Below are positions 19,699-27,783 of a stretch of 64,000 nucleotides of DNA, piece by piece. Every line of letters starts with the position of its first letter. Positions within the stretch are counted from its first letter, which is position 1. The stretch is from Prevotella koreensis (GTDB lineage Bacteria; Bacteroidota; Bacteroidia; Bacteroidales; Bacteroidaceae). Where the stretch lies: NCBI RefSeq assembly GCF_003977605.1, contig NZ_RYYU01000001.1:127175-191174 (forward strand), written 5' to 3'. The notes under the pieces were generated by a model. That model was not told the DNA's origin. It did not search any database and was given only the letters and a program-made list of their open reading frames with translations. The position numbers and the translations under genes were made by a program.

Positions 19699-21423
19699 TT
19701 AATTGATTTGAACCAAAGAGCCTTTCACCACCATGATACCAGATGATGACAACTCTGTTTGAGCACAGCCAGAAGCCTTGAGCTGAGCCTGTGCTTCTGC
19801 TGTTATATTCACGCCTTTCAGACTCATATCTTGAGAAGCCTCTACGGCAATTTTTCCAGCACTCTTGATGGTAATTCCCTGATTATCCATTGTAATCTGG
19901 TTACCATTAGAATCTACAATCTCTATCTTTCCGTCCTTATCGTTGAGGACTAGTTTATTTCCACCAGATGTCTCAAGGTTTACTATCTTGTCTTCTTCGT
20001 TAAACTCAAGTTTAATCTCGCTCTTGAGATAGATACCTTTCATGTTATTGTCATTGCTCAGGGGTTGAGGGGCACTGCGTTTGCTGCTGTGCAATGTACC
20101 CAAAACTATCGGATTGTTTGGATTCTGATCAACAAATCCAATCACGACCTCATCATCCACCTCTGGGTAGAAGAATATCCCCCGGCTTTCCCCAGCATCT
20201 GGCATGGCGACGCGTGCCCACACCTCTGTATAATCTCCGTCGAAGCAGGGTAGGGACACCTTAATTCTGAATTCATCTGCAGGATCTCCTTCGACAGCCG
20301 TAACCTTACCCAGTTGCAGGCCATAAACAGCTGCACCCAGTTCTGATGATGGTGCCGCGTTTACATCATCGTAAGCCCAGAAGTAAGGAGTTTCTTCCAT
20401 TCCAAAACCTAAGGTCGTAGTCCAGGCACCATCCGTAAAATCCATTTCAACAGATGTAATAAAGGCATTACCATTAAAACTCTCGCCTACGCCACTGAAA
20501 GTGACACATTCTCCGGGTTTAGAAGATAAGATGCCATAAATCTTAACCTTACCGATGATGCGGGACAAATTATACCTCATCATCATGCCATTTATCTTAC
20601 CAGTCATCGCCTCCGTGTCAACAAACGAACTTAAGAAGTTTATATTAAGCATTTCATTTTTCAGTTTGTCTGCCAACTGGCCAGTGGTGGCATTCCCTTG
20701 TTTGAAACTGTCAGAATTCTGGACTTCTACATCTTGCTTCTCCTGTGAGTTATAGTTCCATGACGAAGCTTTAATACCAGAGAAAGCATTCCGTCCGTCT
20801 ATCTGTGCGTCAAAACTCAGGATAGAGTCATAACCGTTAATCTCATGGCTTGCACTCCCAGTATTGGGCTTCATCACAGATATCTTCTCATCATCAGCAA
20901 AAAACAATAACCCGTTCGCATCAGCCTTTAGGTTCACGAAATCCCAGTCTGTGCAATTGCATTGGGTCACTAACTCATGTTGATAGGAAGTGCTCTCAAC
21001 ATCACAACCGATGCTGTACTTTTGTATTATTTGCTCAATTATGTCACTATCTGTAACATTTGCAAATACATGATTCCATCGGCTCTGAGCCATTCGATAA
21101 GCTTTGTTCTTGACGGTTAAAGTCAATAATGACTTTCGGTTAGTGAGACTTACACTTTTACGTACAACAAATCCTTTGAAAAGGCATGTGTCATCAGAAG
21201 CGGAAATCTCAATGTCACTGCCAACAGCAATAGCATTTCTTTCGTCATCTGCGAAAGTGTTGTTGAGAAGACTTCCATAATACAGTGTTATCTGGGCTGT
21301 AGGAATTTTGCAGAACTGCTTTTCGAGGTGGATGCTAATTACCTCTGCAATTTCTGCCAAATCTTCACCGTCAATCATAATCTTGAATGACAAGGCACTG
21401 TTATCTGCATTTGTTTCCGCCAT
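19699..21423 (-). CDS. VgrG-like spike protein (Afp8-like)
   Basis: The protein of 574 residues has the VgrG layout: an N-terminal gp27-like part (residues about 1-360), an OB fold (LQLGKVTAVEGDPADEFRIK with EVWARVAMPDAGESRGIFFY), the family hallmark DDEVVIGFVDQNPNNPIVLG near residue 425, and a C-terminal beta-helix needle with repeated strands (KLVLNDKDGKIEIVDSNG, ITMDNQGITIKSAG). It bears the PAAR tip encoded next. Confidence 0.9.
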   Translation of the reverse strand: MAETNADNSALSFKIMIDGEDLAEIAEVISIHLEKQFCKIPTAQITLYYGSLLNNTFADDERNAIAVGSDIEISASDDTCLFKGFVVRKSVSLTNRKSLLTLTVKNKAYRMAQSRWNHVFANVTDSDIIEQIIQKYSIGCDVESTSYQHELVTQCNCTDWDFVNLKADANGLLFFADDEKISVMKPNTGSASHEINGYDSILSFDAQIDGRNAFSGIKASSWNYNSQEKQDVEVQNSDSFKQGNATTGQLADKLKNEMLNINFLSSFVDTEAMTGKINGMMMRYNLSRIIGKVKIYGILSSKPGECVTFSGVGESFNGNAFITSVEMDFTDGAWTTTLGFGMEETPYFWAYDDVNAAPSSELGAAVYGLQLGKVTAVEGDPADEFRIKVSLPCFDGDYTEVWARVAMPDAGESRGIFFYPEVDDEVVIGFVDQNPNNPIVLGTLHSSKRSAPQPLSNDNNMKGIYLKSEIKLEFNEEDKIVNLETSGGNKLVLNDKDGKIEIVDSNGNQITMDNQGITIKSAGKIAVEASQDMSLKGVNITAEAQAQLKASGCAQTELSSSGIMVVKGSLVQIN

Positions 21424-21431
21424 TGTATTAA

Positions 21432-22094
21432 TTAATTTTCAACATACATTTCAACACCGCTTTCATGAGAGAAATTAGCATTCGTAGGAGTAATGTTTTG
21501 TTCTTTCAAGGAATATTTTTCTGCACTTCTTGCATTATCGGGATTACAGCATTCTGGAACTGGGTCCGGTTTTTGCTGCTTCGTTTTTGACTTATTTGAT
21601 GGTTTTTGGGGTGCACTTTCTTTTACTGTAGAGAAAGAACAGCTAACTTTTGCGCGCAGAGGATTCCCTTTGAGATCAAACAATGAATAATTGATGTCTA
21701 TGCTGTTTGTACAGACGATAAACGAATCACCCAGATATTCAATTATCAAGGCCTGAACCAGCTTTCCATCTTTTTGATAGACTATTTTCAGGAAGTTACT
21801 TATCATGTCACTGACGCTACGTCCTTTTTGGTTAGGAACGACGTTGGTGCCATCCAAATAGAAACTGAAAGAAAAAACTTCAGGACTGGCTGAGAACACA
21901 TCCGACTTATCTTTGGACTTGCCAGATTTGTTGGATGTTTTCTCAATCGATAATTTTCTGTCGATTGTCGCCGGGTTAATCATCACCTCAAATTCATTCA
22001 GGTCGTTATCTTTGCCAGATATATCCTTTTCCTTTTCGACCTTACTCCTGAATTTCATTCTGAAGATTTCGCCATTCTCATTTTTGTCTTCCAT
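21432..22094 (-). CDS. eCIS tube-adaptor protein (Afp7-like, CIS tube family), no LysM
   Basis: This protein of 220 residues corresponds to Afp7, which joins the tube to the spike. The diagnostic part is FEVMINPATIDRKLSIEK, then SFSFYLDGTNVVPN and a strand FIVCTNSIDINYSLFDLKG with GNPLRAKVSCSF. Many relatives carry a LysM domain at the C-terminus. Here the C-terminal 55 residues are a lysine/proline-rich tail with no LysM pattern that I can see. Confidence 0.8.
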   Translation of the reverse strand: MEDKNENGEIFRMKFRSKVEKEKDISGKDNDLNEFEVMINPATIDRKLSIEKTSNKSGKSKDKSDVFSASPEVFSFSFYLDGTNVVPNQKGRSVSDMISNFLKIVYQKDGKLVQALIIEYLGDSFIVCTNSIDINYSLFDLKGNPLRAKVSCSFSTVKESAPQKPSNKSKTKQQKPDPVPECCNPDNARSAEKYSLKEQNITPTNANFSHESGVEMYVEN

Positions 22095-22116
22095 AAATAG
22101 AAGTTATATTAAAGAT

Positions 22117-22272
22117 TTAACGTTCACGGTTTAATTTGTTAAAACTCTGCAACTCAATGGTTTTTTCTGGAGTAAGAACCATTTCCGAGGCGTTTTCATT
22201 TTCAGCCTGCCTGCTGCTTCGTTCCTTTTCTATGGTTGCACGAATGACTAATTCATTAATCTTTATAGCCAT
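22117..22272 (-). CDS. small eCIS protein of the DUF5908 type (Afp6-like)
   Basis: A frame of 51 residues fills the gap between the extended tube gene and the Afp7-like gene. It starts MAIKINELVIRATIEKE and ends LNRER. Short proteins with this start (basic, hydrophobic ELVI followed by acidic and basic residues) occupy the same slot in Afp-type loci. It starts 5 bases after the tube gene's stop codon. Confidence 0.75.
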   Translation of the reverse strand: MAIKINELVIRATIEKERSSRQAENENASEMVLTPEKTIELQSFNKLNRER

Positions 22273-22277
22273 AGTCG

Positions 22278-24899
22278 TTATACTTTAATGTTAAACTTTA
22301 CGCGTATATTGTTGATGGCATCAATTTGCTGTATCATCACGTTCTGTAACTCTGTTTCACTAGCAGCTAATTGATTGGCCAGCTCTTTTGCTGCATTGCT
22401 TACATTATTCTGAGCCGTGTTGATAGCTTCCTTAGCTGTAGCATTGGCTGCATTCATCGCTTTCTGGGCAGTATTGACTGTTTTGGATGCACTTGATAAT
22501 AAATTGTTCATCTCCGATTTAACAGCCTTTTTCACATCAGCCAACTTGCGTTCAGCTTTGGTTGTCTCTCCAGTGATAGCCTTCTTGGCATCTTCCACTT
22601 GCTTATCAACTATTTCAGGTAATTTCTTTGTCAGGGTGTTGTTTATCGTTGTCACCATGTCTTCTGTCTTTGTTTGCATGACCTTAGTGGCAGATTCAAC
22701 ATTCTCTTTGACGAGTTTTGCCTGAGCGTCAATATTGGCAACTATGGCTTGTGATGTCTGGTTCATCTGATTAATGATGTTCGATGCCTGCTCAGGGATG
22801 TCCTTAACCACACCGTCGACCTGATTGATCACGCTCGTGACTTCGCTCAGGACGTCTTCAGGTAAATCATTGGATTGTTTTTTGAGCTTCTCAATTTCTG
22901 CCTTGAGTCCATTAGCTATGTTTCCTGCGCTTTCAGTTACATTGCTGATGGATTTTTCCGTTTGAGATACAACATTTTCCAATTGATTCCCAAAGTCCTG
23001 GATTGTTTCCTCGACAGAACCGGTCAGTTGGTTGAGACTTTGACTGAATTCATGTTGCATGGAATCAAGACTGTTAGTTATTCCATCAGAAAGACTCGTG
23101 ACACCATCCGTAATCTCCGAAACAACCTCATTTGCTGCTTTTGAGACATTCTTGGGCACATTCTGGATTTCTTCTGACAAACCAGATGCCAGGTTCTGTA
23201 CTTCCTGAACGCTTTGGCTTGCGAATGATTTCACATCTGAAATGGCAGAATCAACCCCTGTCTTTATCTCGTTAGCTGCTGTCGTCAATTCCGATTTAAT
23301 ATGATTAACTTCTGTCTTGGCCTCGTTAACCATTTCGTTAATCTGGTTTTTTGTCTCTTTAACAGTCTTGCTAACATCGTCTTTGATGTTATCGACAGTT
23401 TCGGTGATTTCATCACTGATGTTGCCAATCTCTTTCTTAATGCCATTTATAGCATTGTCAGCTTCCTTGATGAGACTGTCTGCCCCAGTCTTCAACTCGT
23501 TGCCAAGCTTCTGAACTGTATTCTGTGCTTTTGTGAGCGTACTCTTAACGGTTTTCTTTGCATTGTTGGCTGCCTTATTTAGTTCGCCAATAGCTTCGTT
23601 GAATTCCGCCATTACTTTATCGACGGCTTCCTTAGCATCTTTTACAAGTTGCTGGCCTTTTTCAACCAAATCATTCTTGATGTCTGTGGCTTTATTCTTG
23701 ACGGCATTGATCTTGTCTGTAGCTTCTTTCTTGAACTCATTAAACTTGTCCTTGCCTTCTTCAATAATATCTGTGACTTCATCCTTGATTTCATTAAACT
23801 TGTCCACAACCTCATTCTTTACATAGTTGATCTTAGTCTTGGCCTCATTAATGCTTTCCTTGGCCTCATCAACAATCTTTTTAACGTTCTGTTCCACGTT
23901 GTCCTTGACCTCATTGATTTCATTAATGGCTTGTTCGACTTTTTCCTTAACTTCGTCCTTTATCTCGTTAATCTGGGTCTTGACTTCTTCGACTTTCTCT
24001 TTGACTTCGTCTATTTTTTCTTCAACTTCTTTCTTGACATCTTCGACCTTCTCCTTAAAATCATTAGCCTTTTTCTGGGCCTCCTTGAAGAGTTTTTCTC
24101 CTTCTTTTGCAGCCTTGTTAATCTCTGACATGACCTTGTCAACTTCCTTGACGGCTTTATTAATAGTATCAGTCATGTCATCGGCCAACTGAGTGATTGG
24201 GCTAAGAATGGAGTCTTTCTGCTTTTCAAGGGCCGAAACAACGCTGTCAGTCTTTTTCGTCACATCATCAGCAAGCTTGGCAACTTTACTTGCCTCAGCC
24301 GTCAGTTTCTTCTTCGCATCTTCTTTTATCTTCTCAGCATATTTGGCTGTTTCAGCAGCCTTACCGGCCTTGTCTGCTGCATTTTCAGCTTTCTTTGCCG
24401 TCTTATCCTGTATGTCTTTCAGTTTTTGGGCTTCATCAGACAAAATAGAAGACATTGAGCTATACACCAGTTCCACCGTTTCTATCAGAATCTCACTCTT
24501 GGTGGCATTCAATGATGAAATCTCAAAGATCACAGGGTATGCATTATGGAAGCGCCATCCCTTGATGGGCTTGTCTCCCTCATTTAATACAACCTGCACC
24601 GTGTGAGGTTCGAACACCAAGCTGTAGATAGCCTTCTCGCACCATTGCACAAAAGAATCAGTCTGAGGAACAGAACCCTTCTTCAATACAAGATGAGGAA
24701 ATTTGACAGCTTTAGGTAGTTTGTAAGAGGTGTTATTCACGCCTCCCTCCCAAATTTCTTCATATTGGATCTCTGAACGAATACCGGATGCTTCAGAAAA
24801 AGACAGTTCTTCATCTTTTGATGCGCCATCGAAACCTACCTTGAAATTATAGGCGGGTATCAAACTGTATTGTTGGTCTTCTTTCTTCTTATTTTCCAC
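22278..24899 (-). CDS. eCIS tube protein with about 720-residue coiled-coil extension (Afp5-like)
   Basis: Residues about 8-150 are a normal T4 gp19-type tube domain (IPAYNFKVGFDGASKDEELS, HLVLKKGSVPQTDSFVQW, GWRFHNAYPVIFEISSLNAT). Usual eCIS tube proteins stop there, at about 150 residues, as the neighbouring 24996-25448 product does. This one continues to 873 residues with lysine-, glutamate-, alanine- and asparagine-rich helix (for example KEKVEQAINEINEVKDNVEQ), without prolines over long stretches, resembling LEA or apolipoprotein-like repeats. It has no signal peptide. The position between the plain tube gene and the DUF5908/Afp7 genes fits the tube-initiator Afp5. What the extension does is unknown: it could run inside the tube, hold cargo, or act as a spacer. 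Confidence 0.85.
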   Translation of the reverse strand: MENKKKEDQQYSLIPAYNFKVGFDGASKDEELSFSEASGIRSEIQYEEIWEGGVNNTSYKLPKAVKFPHLVLKKGSVPQTDSFVQWCEKAIYSLVFEPHTVQVVLNEGDKPIKGWRFHNAYPVIFEISSLNATKSEILIETVELVYSSMSSILSDEAQKLKDIQDKTAKKAENAADKAGKAAETAKYAEKIKEDAKKKLTAEASKVAKLADDVTKKTDSVVSALEKQKDSILSPITQLADDMTDTINKAVKEVDKVMSEINKAAKEGEKLFKEAQKKANDFKEKVEDVKKEVEEKIDEVKEKVEEVKTQINEIKDEVKEKVEQAINEINEVKDNVEQNVKKIVDEAKESINEAKTKINYVKNEVVDKFNEIKDEVTDIIEEGKDKFNEFKKEATDKINAVKNKATDIKNDLVEKGQQLVKDAKEAVDKVMAEFNEAIGELNKAANNAKKTVKSTLTKAQNTVQKLGNELKTGADSLIKEADNAINGIKKEIGNISDEITETVDNIKDDVSKTVKETKNQINEMVNEAKTEVNHIKSELTTAANEIKTGVDSAISDVKSFASQSVQEVQNLASGLSEEIQNVPKNVSKAANEVVSEITDGVTSLSDGITNSLDSMQHEFSQSLNQLTGSVEETIQDFGNQLENVVSQTEKSISNVTESAGNIANGLKAEIEKLKKQSNDLPEDVLSEVTSVINQVDGVVKDIPEQASNIINQMNQTSQAIVANIDAQAKLVKENVESATKVMQTKTEDMVTTINNTLTKKLPEIVDKQVEDAKKAITGETTKAERKLADVKKAVKSEMNNLLSSASKTVNTAQKAMNAANATAKEAINTAQNNVSNAAKELANQLAASETELQNVMIQQIDAINNIRVKFNIKV

Positions 24900-24995
24900 G
24901 CTGAGACACAGATATAAAATTCATTCAATGATGAATGGAGCAAGGAACCGGTACTTCAAAGCACAAAATCCCCTGACTCCATATCATAATAAATA

Positions 24996-25448
24996 CTACT
25001 TCTTCGGACGTTCTACTGAAACGCTTTCTACTGCCAACTCAATGGACTCTAGTAGCACCTCATTAGCTGTAGAATTGTAGTTCGCATTGTCAATCTTAAC
25101 CGGGAATGCATTCTGCAGTTTCCATGTGATGACAGGTTCGTGTTTCTCATCAAGCAGGCTTATTACCACATTGCGGCGTTCTGTGGTGTTAAGCTGAGCC
25201 TTGTTGAACCACTCAAAGAGTGCATTGTCCTTTGGCAGGGCACCACGCTTCAGGGTTATATTGCCATACTTCTTCAAGCCTGGCATCTTAATAAGAGCAT
25301 ACTCCTTGCTGTTGCCTGCACGGTACTCAATGACATTCTGTTCTGCAGAAAGGCCAGACACCTCAGAGAATGCGACAGACTCTTTGTCTTCATTACTCCA
25401 TTTAACCTCGAAATGGAATGATGGTAATGGATAACTATTTTCTTCCAT
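24996..25448 (-). CDS. eCIS inner tube protein (Afp1-like)
   Basis: This protein of 150 residues is the standard T4 gp19-like tube protein, which stacks as hexameric rings inside the sheath. It shows LPSFHFEVKWSNEDKESVAF, the turn SEVSGLSAEQNVIEYR, ITLKRGALPKDNALFEWF and WKLQNAFPVKI, ending in VLLESIELAVESVSV. It lies 21 bases from the sheath gene and shares its fold with the N-terminus of the next gene. Confidence 0.9.
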   Translation of the reverse strand: MEENSYPLPSFHFEVKWSNEDKESVAFSEVSGLSAEQNVIEYRAGNSKEYALIKMPGLKKYGNITLKRGALPKDNALFEWFNKAQLNTTERRNVVISLLDEKHEPVITWKLQNAFPVKIDNANYNSTANEVLLESIELAVESVSVERPKK

Positions 25449-25469
25449 GGTTTATGATAAATTTAATTG

Positions 25470-26984
25470 TTATGACTCTTGAAGTTTATGAGAGAAACGG
25501 AGTATGATGAACTCTGCAGGACGAACAGCAGCCATTCCGATCTCAACAATCATCCGGCCCTCATTCACGTCATTCACATCCATCGTTGAATTCAAGCCGA
25601 CATTAACATAGAAAGCCTGATTAGGAGTAGCTCCTGCGAGTCCCCCCGCTCTCCAGAGGTTTGTGAGGAAGTTTTCAATCTGACTCTTGACTTTGGTCCA
25701 TGTGTTCTGATTGTTAGGAGCAAAGATGGCCCAGTCTGTTGACTTCTGTACACTCTCTTCCACGTAATTGAAGAGACGGCGTACAGGAATGTAGCGCCAC
25801 TCGTTATCGTTACCGGCAAGTGTACGGGCACCCCATACTAAAACTCCCTTTCCGCTGAAAGCACGAATGGCATTCACAGATTTTCCTGTAGGATGAACAT
25901 TCATGTTATCCTGTGTGTTGTTGTTAATGTTTCTGCTAAGACCCTTAACAGAAGCAATGCTAACATTGGCAGGAGCTTTCCACAAACCAGTATAGTTGTC
26001 AGTCTGAGCATATATGCCTGCAATAGCACCACTTGGGGGGACAATGGACTTTTGAACTGCCATTGCCTCTTCTTTCTCTGCATAACCTGGAATAAATGAC
26101 TTGATGGCATTCTGAAGTGCTTTCTCAGCACTCTCATCATCAACTTTCTTTTCCTTATCCACGACGTTATCGCAATATTCTTCTATCTTAACATTCTTAT
26201 TTTGGCTTTGCCATGCACGCAAGAAGCAAAGAATAGACTGGCGGTCGTCCTTAAACCATCCTTTAATTGCTTCTTTCAAACCATTATTATTTGAAGGAGC
26301 ATCTGTTTCCACATTATTAGTTTTCGTTTTCTTATCGGCAATAGGATATTTAGACATCACCTCTCCAACAATTGTTGAGAAGTCAAAGCCTGAATAATTA
26401 TAAGATGTATAGATGAATGGATAGTAAGTCGCGCCATAATTCAAGCCAACGGTTCCGATTTTTGAACGGAAATCATCAACACACTCATCAATACTTTTCG
26501 TATTGACATCTTTTACATCGAGAATAGCAAAACGGTCACCCAGTTCCTTACATTGCAGCAGCATTGCCTGCTGAACAGAAGCTAATTGTTCGGCATCAAG
26601 CAATGATGCAGCATCGGGTGTTACAAGCAGAGTTACCTCATCAATGTCTTTTAGAGCTGTAAAACCACTCTTCAGATCATCTGCTGATGGGGTTTTATCA
26701 TACCCACCAACGGAAACCACATAGCAGGTGCCACCGCCGTTGTCAAAGAAAAGACGTAGACTGTCATAAGTGACAAACTTTTTTGATTTGTTCGCACCAG
26801 GTCCCTTGCCAAAATTATTCTCATATTCTATAATGGAAGTAATTTTAACAGGCACGATTCCTTCTGAGCCTGATTCCGTATATCCAACGAATCCAGGGAT
26901 GGCAGTAGGGACATCTGCGACTGATTGGGGGAGTTTGGGGATTTCTTCCACGTAAACTCCAGGGGTTTTGTACGATGTTGCCAT
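25470..26984 (-). CDS. contractile sheath protein (Afp2/3/4-like)
   Basis: This protein of 504 residues is the contractile sheath. It starts with the sheath motif YKTPGVYVEEIPKLPQSVAD and IPGFVGYTE, has a variable outward region in the middle, and ends with the conserved C-terminal part: VHPTGKSVNAIRAFSGKGVL, VWGARTLAG, YIPVRRLFNYVEESVQKSTD, AIFAPNNQNTW and RPAEFIILRFSHKL. Only one sheath gene is present, whereas Afp and PVC loci carry three, so this is a compact design like some marine Bacteroidetes and MAC systems. Confidence 0.95.
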   Translation of the reverse strand: MATSYKTPGVYVEEIPKLPQSVADVPTAIPGFVGYTESGSEGIVPVKITSIIEYENNFGKGPGANKSKKFVTYDSLRLFFDNGGGTCYVVSVGGYDKTPSADDLKSGFTALKDIDEVTLLVTPDAASLLDAEQLASVQQAMLLQCKELGDRFAILDVKDVNTKSIDECVDDFRSKIGTVGLNYGATYYPFIYTSYNYSGFDFSTIVGEVMSKYPIADKKTKTNNVETDAPSNNNGLKEAIKGWFKDDRQSILCFLRAWQSQNKNVKIEEYCDNVVDKEKKVDDESAEKALQNAIKSFIPGYAEKEEAMAVQKSIVPPSGAIAGIYAQTDNYTGLWKAPANVSIASVKGLSRNINNNTQDNMNVHPTGKSVNAIRAFSGKGVLVWGARTLAGNDNEWRYIPVRRLFNYVEESVQKSTDWAIFAPNNQNTWTKVKSQIENFLTNLWRAGGLAGATPNQAFYVNVGLNSTMDVNDVNEGRMIVEIGMAAVRPAEFIILRFSHKLQES

Positions 26985-27061
26985 AATAAAAAATTTTAGT
27001 TAATGATAATATTAAAACTCAAATATGATTTCTGCTTTTATAGTAATCAGGGGAAATGAAT

Positions 27062-27766
27062 CTAACCGCCGGTTTCCTTTTTTACAACCTTTTCATCTGC
27101 AAATATGTAGTCATCATTTTGCATGTACAGATGATGCTCATGATTAGGTTTTTCTTTTTGTTTATTCTCTTTCTTTGTATTCGGATGGGCTTCAACTTCA
27201 AAAACGAGATGTTCTTCGCTGATCTTGGGAACACTATCACCTGTTGACTGAGCGAAAGCAATCACCTTAACCTTATATATAACATATGGATAGAGTTTGC
27301 TTCCAATGGTCTGCCACAAAGAGTTGTTCTGATCAAAGGACAACGTTTCCATCTCAAAAATAAGCTTATCGAGATTAGGATATTTATTCCCATCGATATC
27401 GCCCTTGTTGTTTTCTTTTTTTTCAAACACATTTTTCTTCTGGAACTCTTCGATGACACGTGAAATCTGTTTCAGGGCCTCGTCGTAAGCAGAATGGTTT
27501 GAAGCAATCATCACATAGAGGTTCAAGAAGATTGTCGGATTAACCTTCTGGTAACCTTCCAGTTGGGCTTTGTCATCATATTGGGGAATAAAATGACGGT
27601 TGTTCTTTAGCGTCTTTTCTTCCTCGAAATAGAGCAACGTTACATAAACTCCTTCATCTTTTGTGTCATCCTTGGTAATAGCATCCAGATGAGTGCTGAC
27701 ATTGAGGCCGTTGAGAAAGACCTCTACCTTGTCTCTTATAAAGCTAAGTGCTGTGTAAAGTGCCAT
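27062..27766 (-). CDS. eCIS tube terminator/cap protein (DUF4255, Afp16-like)
   Basis: This 234-residue protein carries the DUF4255 pattern: an N-terminal helix LYTALSFIRDKVEVFLNGL, then VYVTLLYFEEEKTLKNN, PTIFLNLYVMIASNHSAYDE and ALKQISRVIEEF. Members of this family close the distal end of the sheath and tube. It precedes the sheath gene by 77 bases. Confidence 0.85.
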   Translation of the reverse strand: MALYTALSFIRDKVEVFLNGLNVSTHLDAITKDDTKDEGVYVTLLYFEEEKTLKNNRHFIPQYDDKAQLEGYQKVNPTIFLNLYVMIASNHSAYDEALKQISRVIEEFQKKNVFEKKENNKGDIDGNKYPNLDKLIFEMETLSFDQNNSLWQTIGSKLYPYVIYKVKVIAFAQSTGDSVPKISEEHLVFEVEAHPNTKKENKQKEKPNHEHHLYMQNDDYIFADEKVVKKETGG

Positions 27767-27783
27767 ATCGTTGTTTATAATAT

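Noticed and set aside
23500..24400. Repetitive look of the DNA as a CRISPR or satellite array
   Set aside because: There are no constant-length repeats with spacers; the similarity comes from repeated helix codons in one protein.
23317..24606. Several long plus-strand frames rich in phenylalanine, leucine and serine that look like membrane proteins
   Set aside because: They are antisense shadows of the lysine/glutamate-rich coiled-coil extension: AAG, GAA and GAC read backwards give hydrophobic codons. The minus-strand frame is continuous over 2.6 kb.
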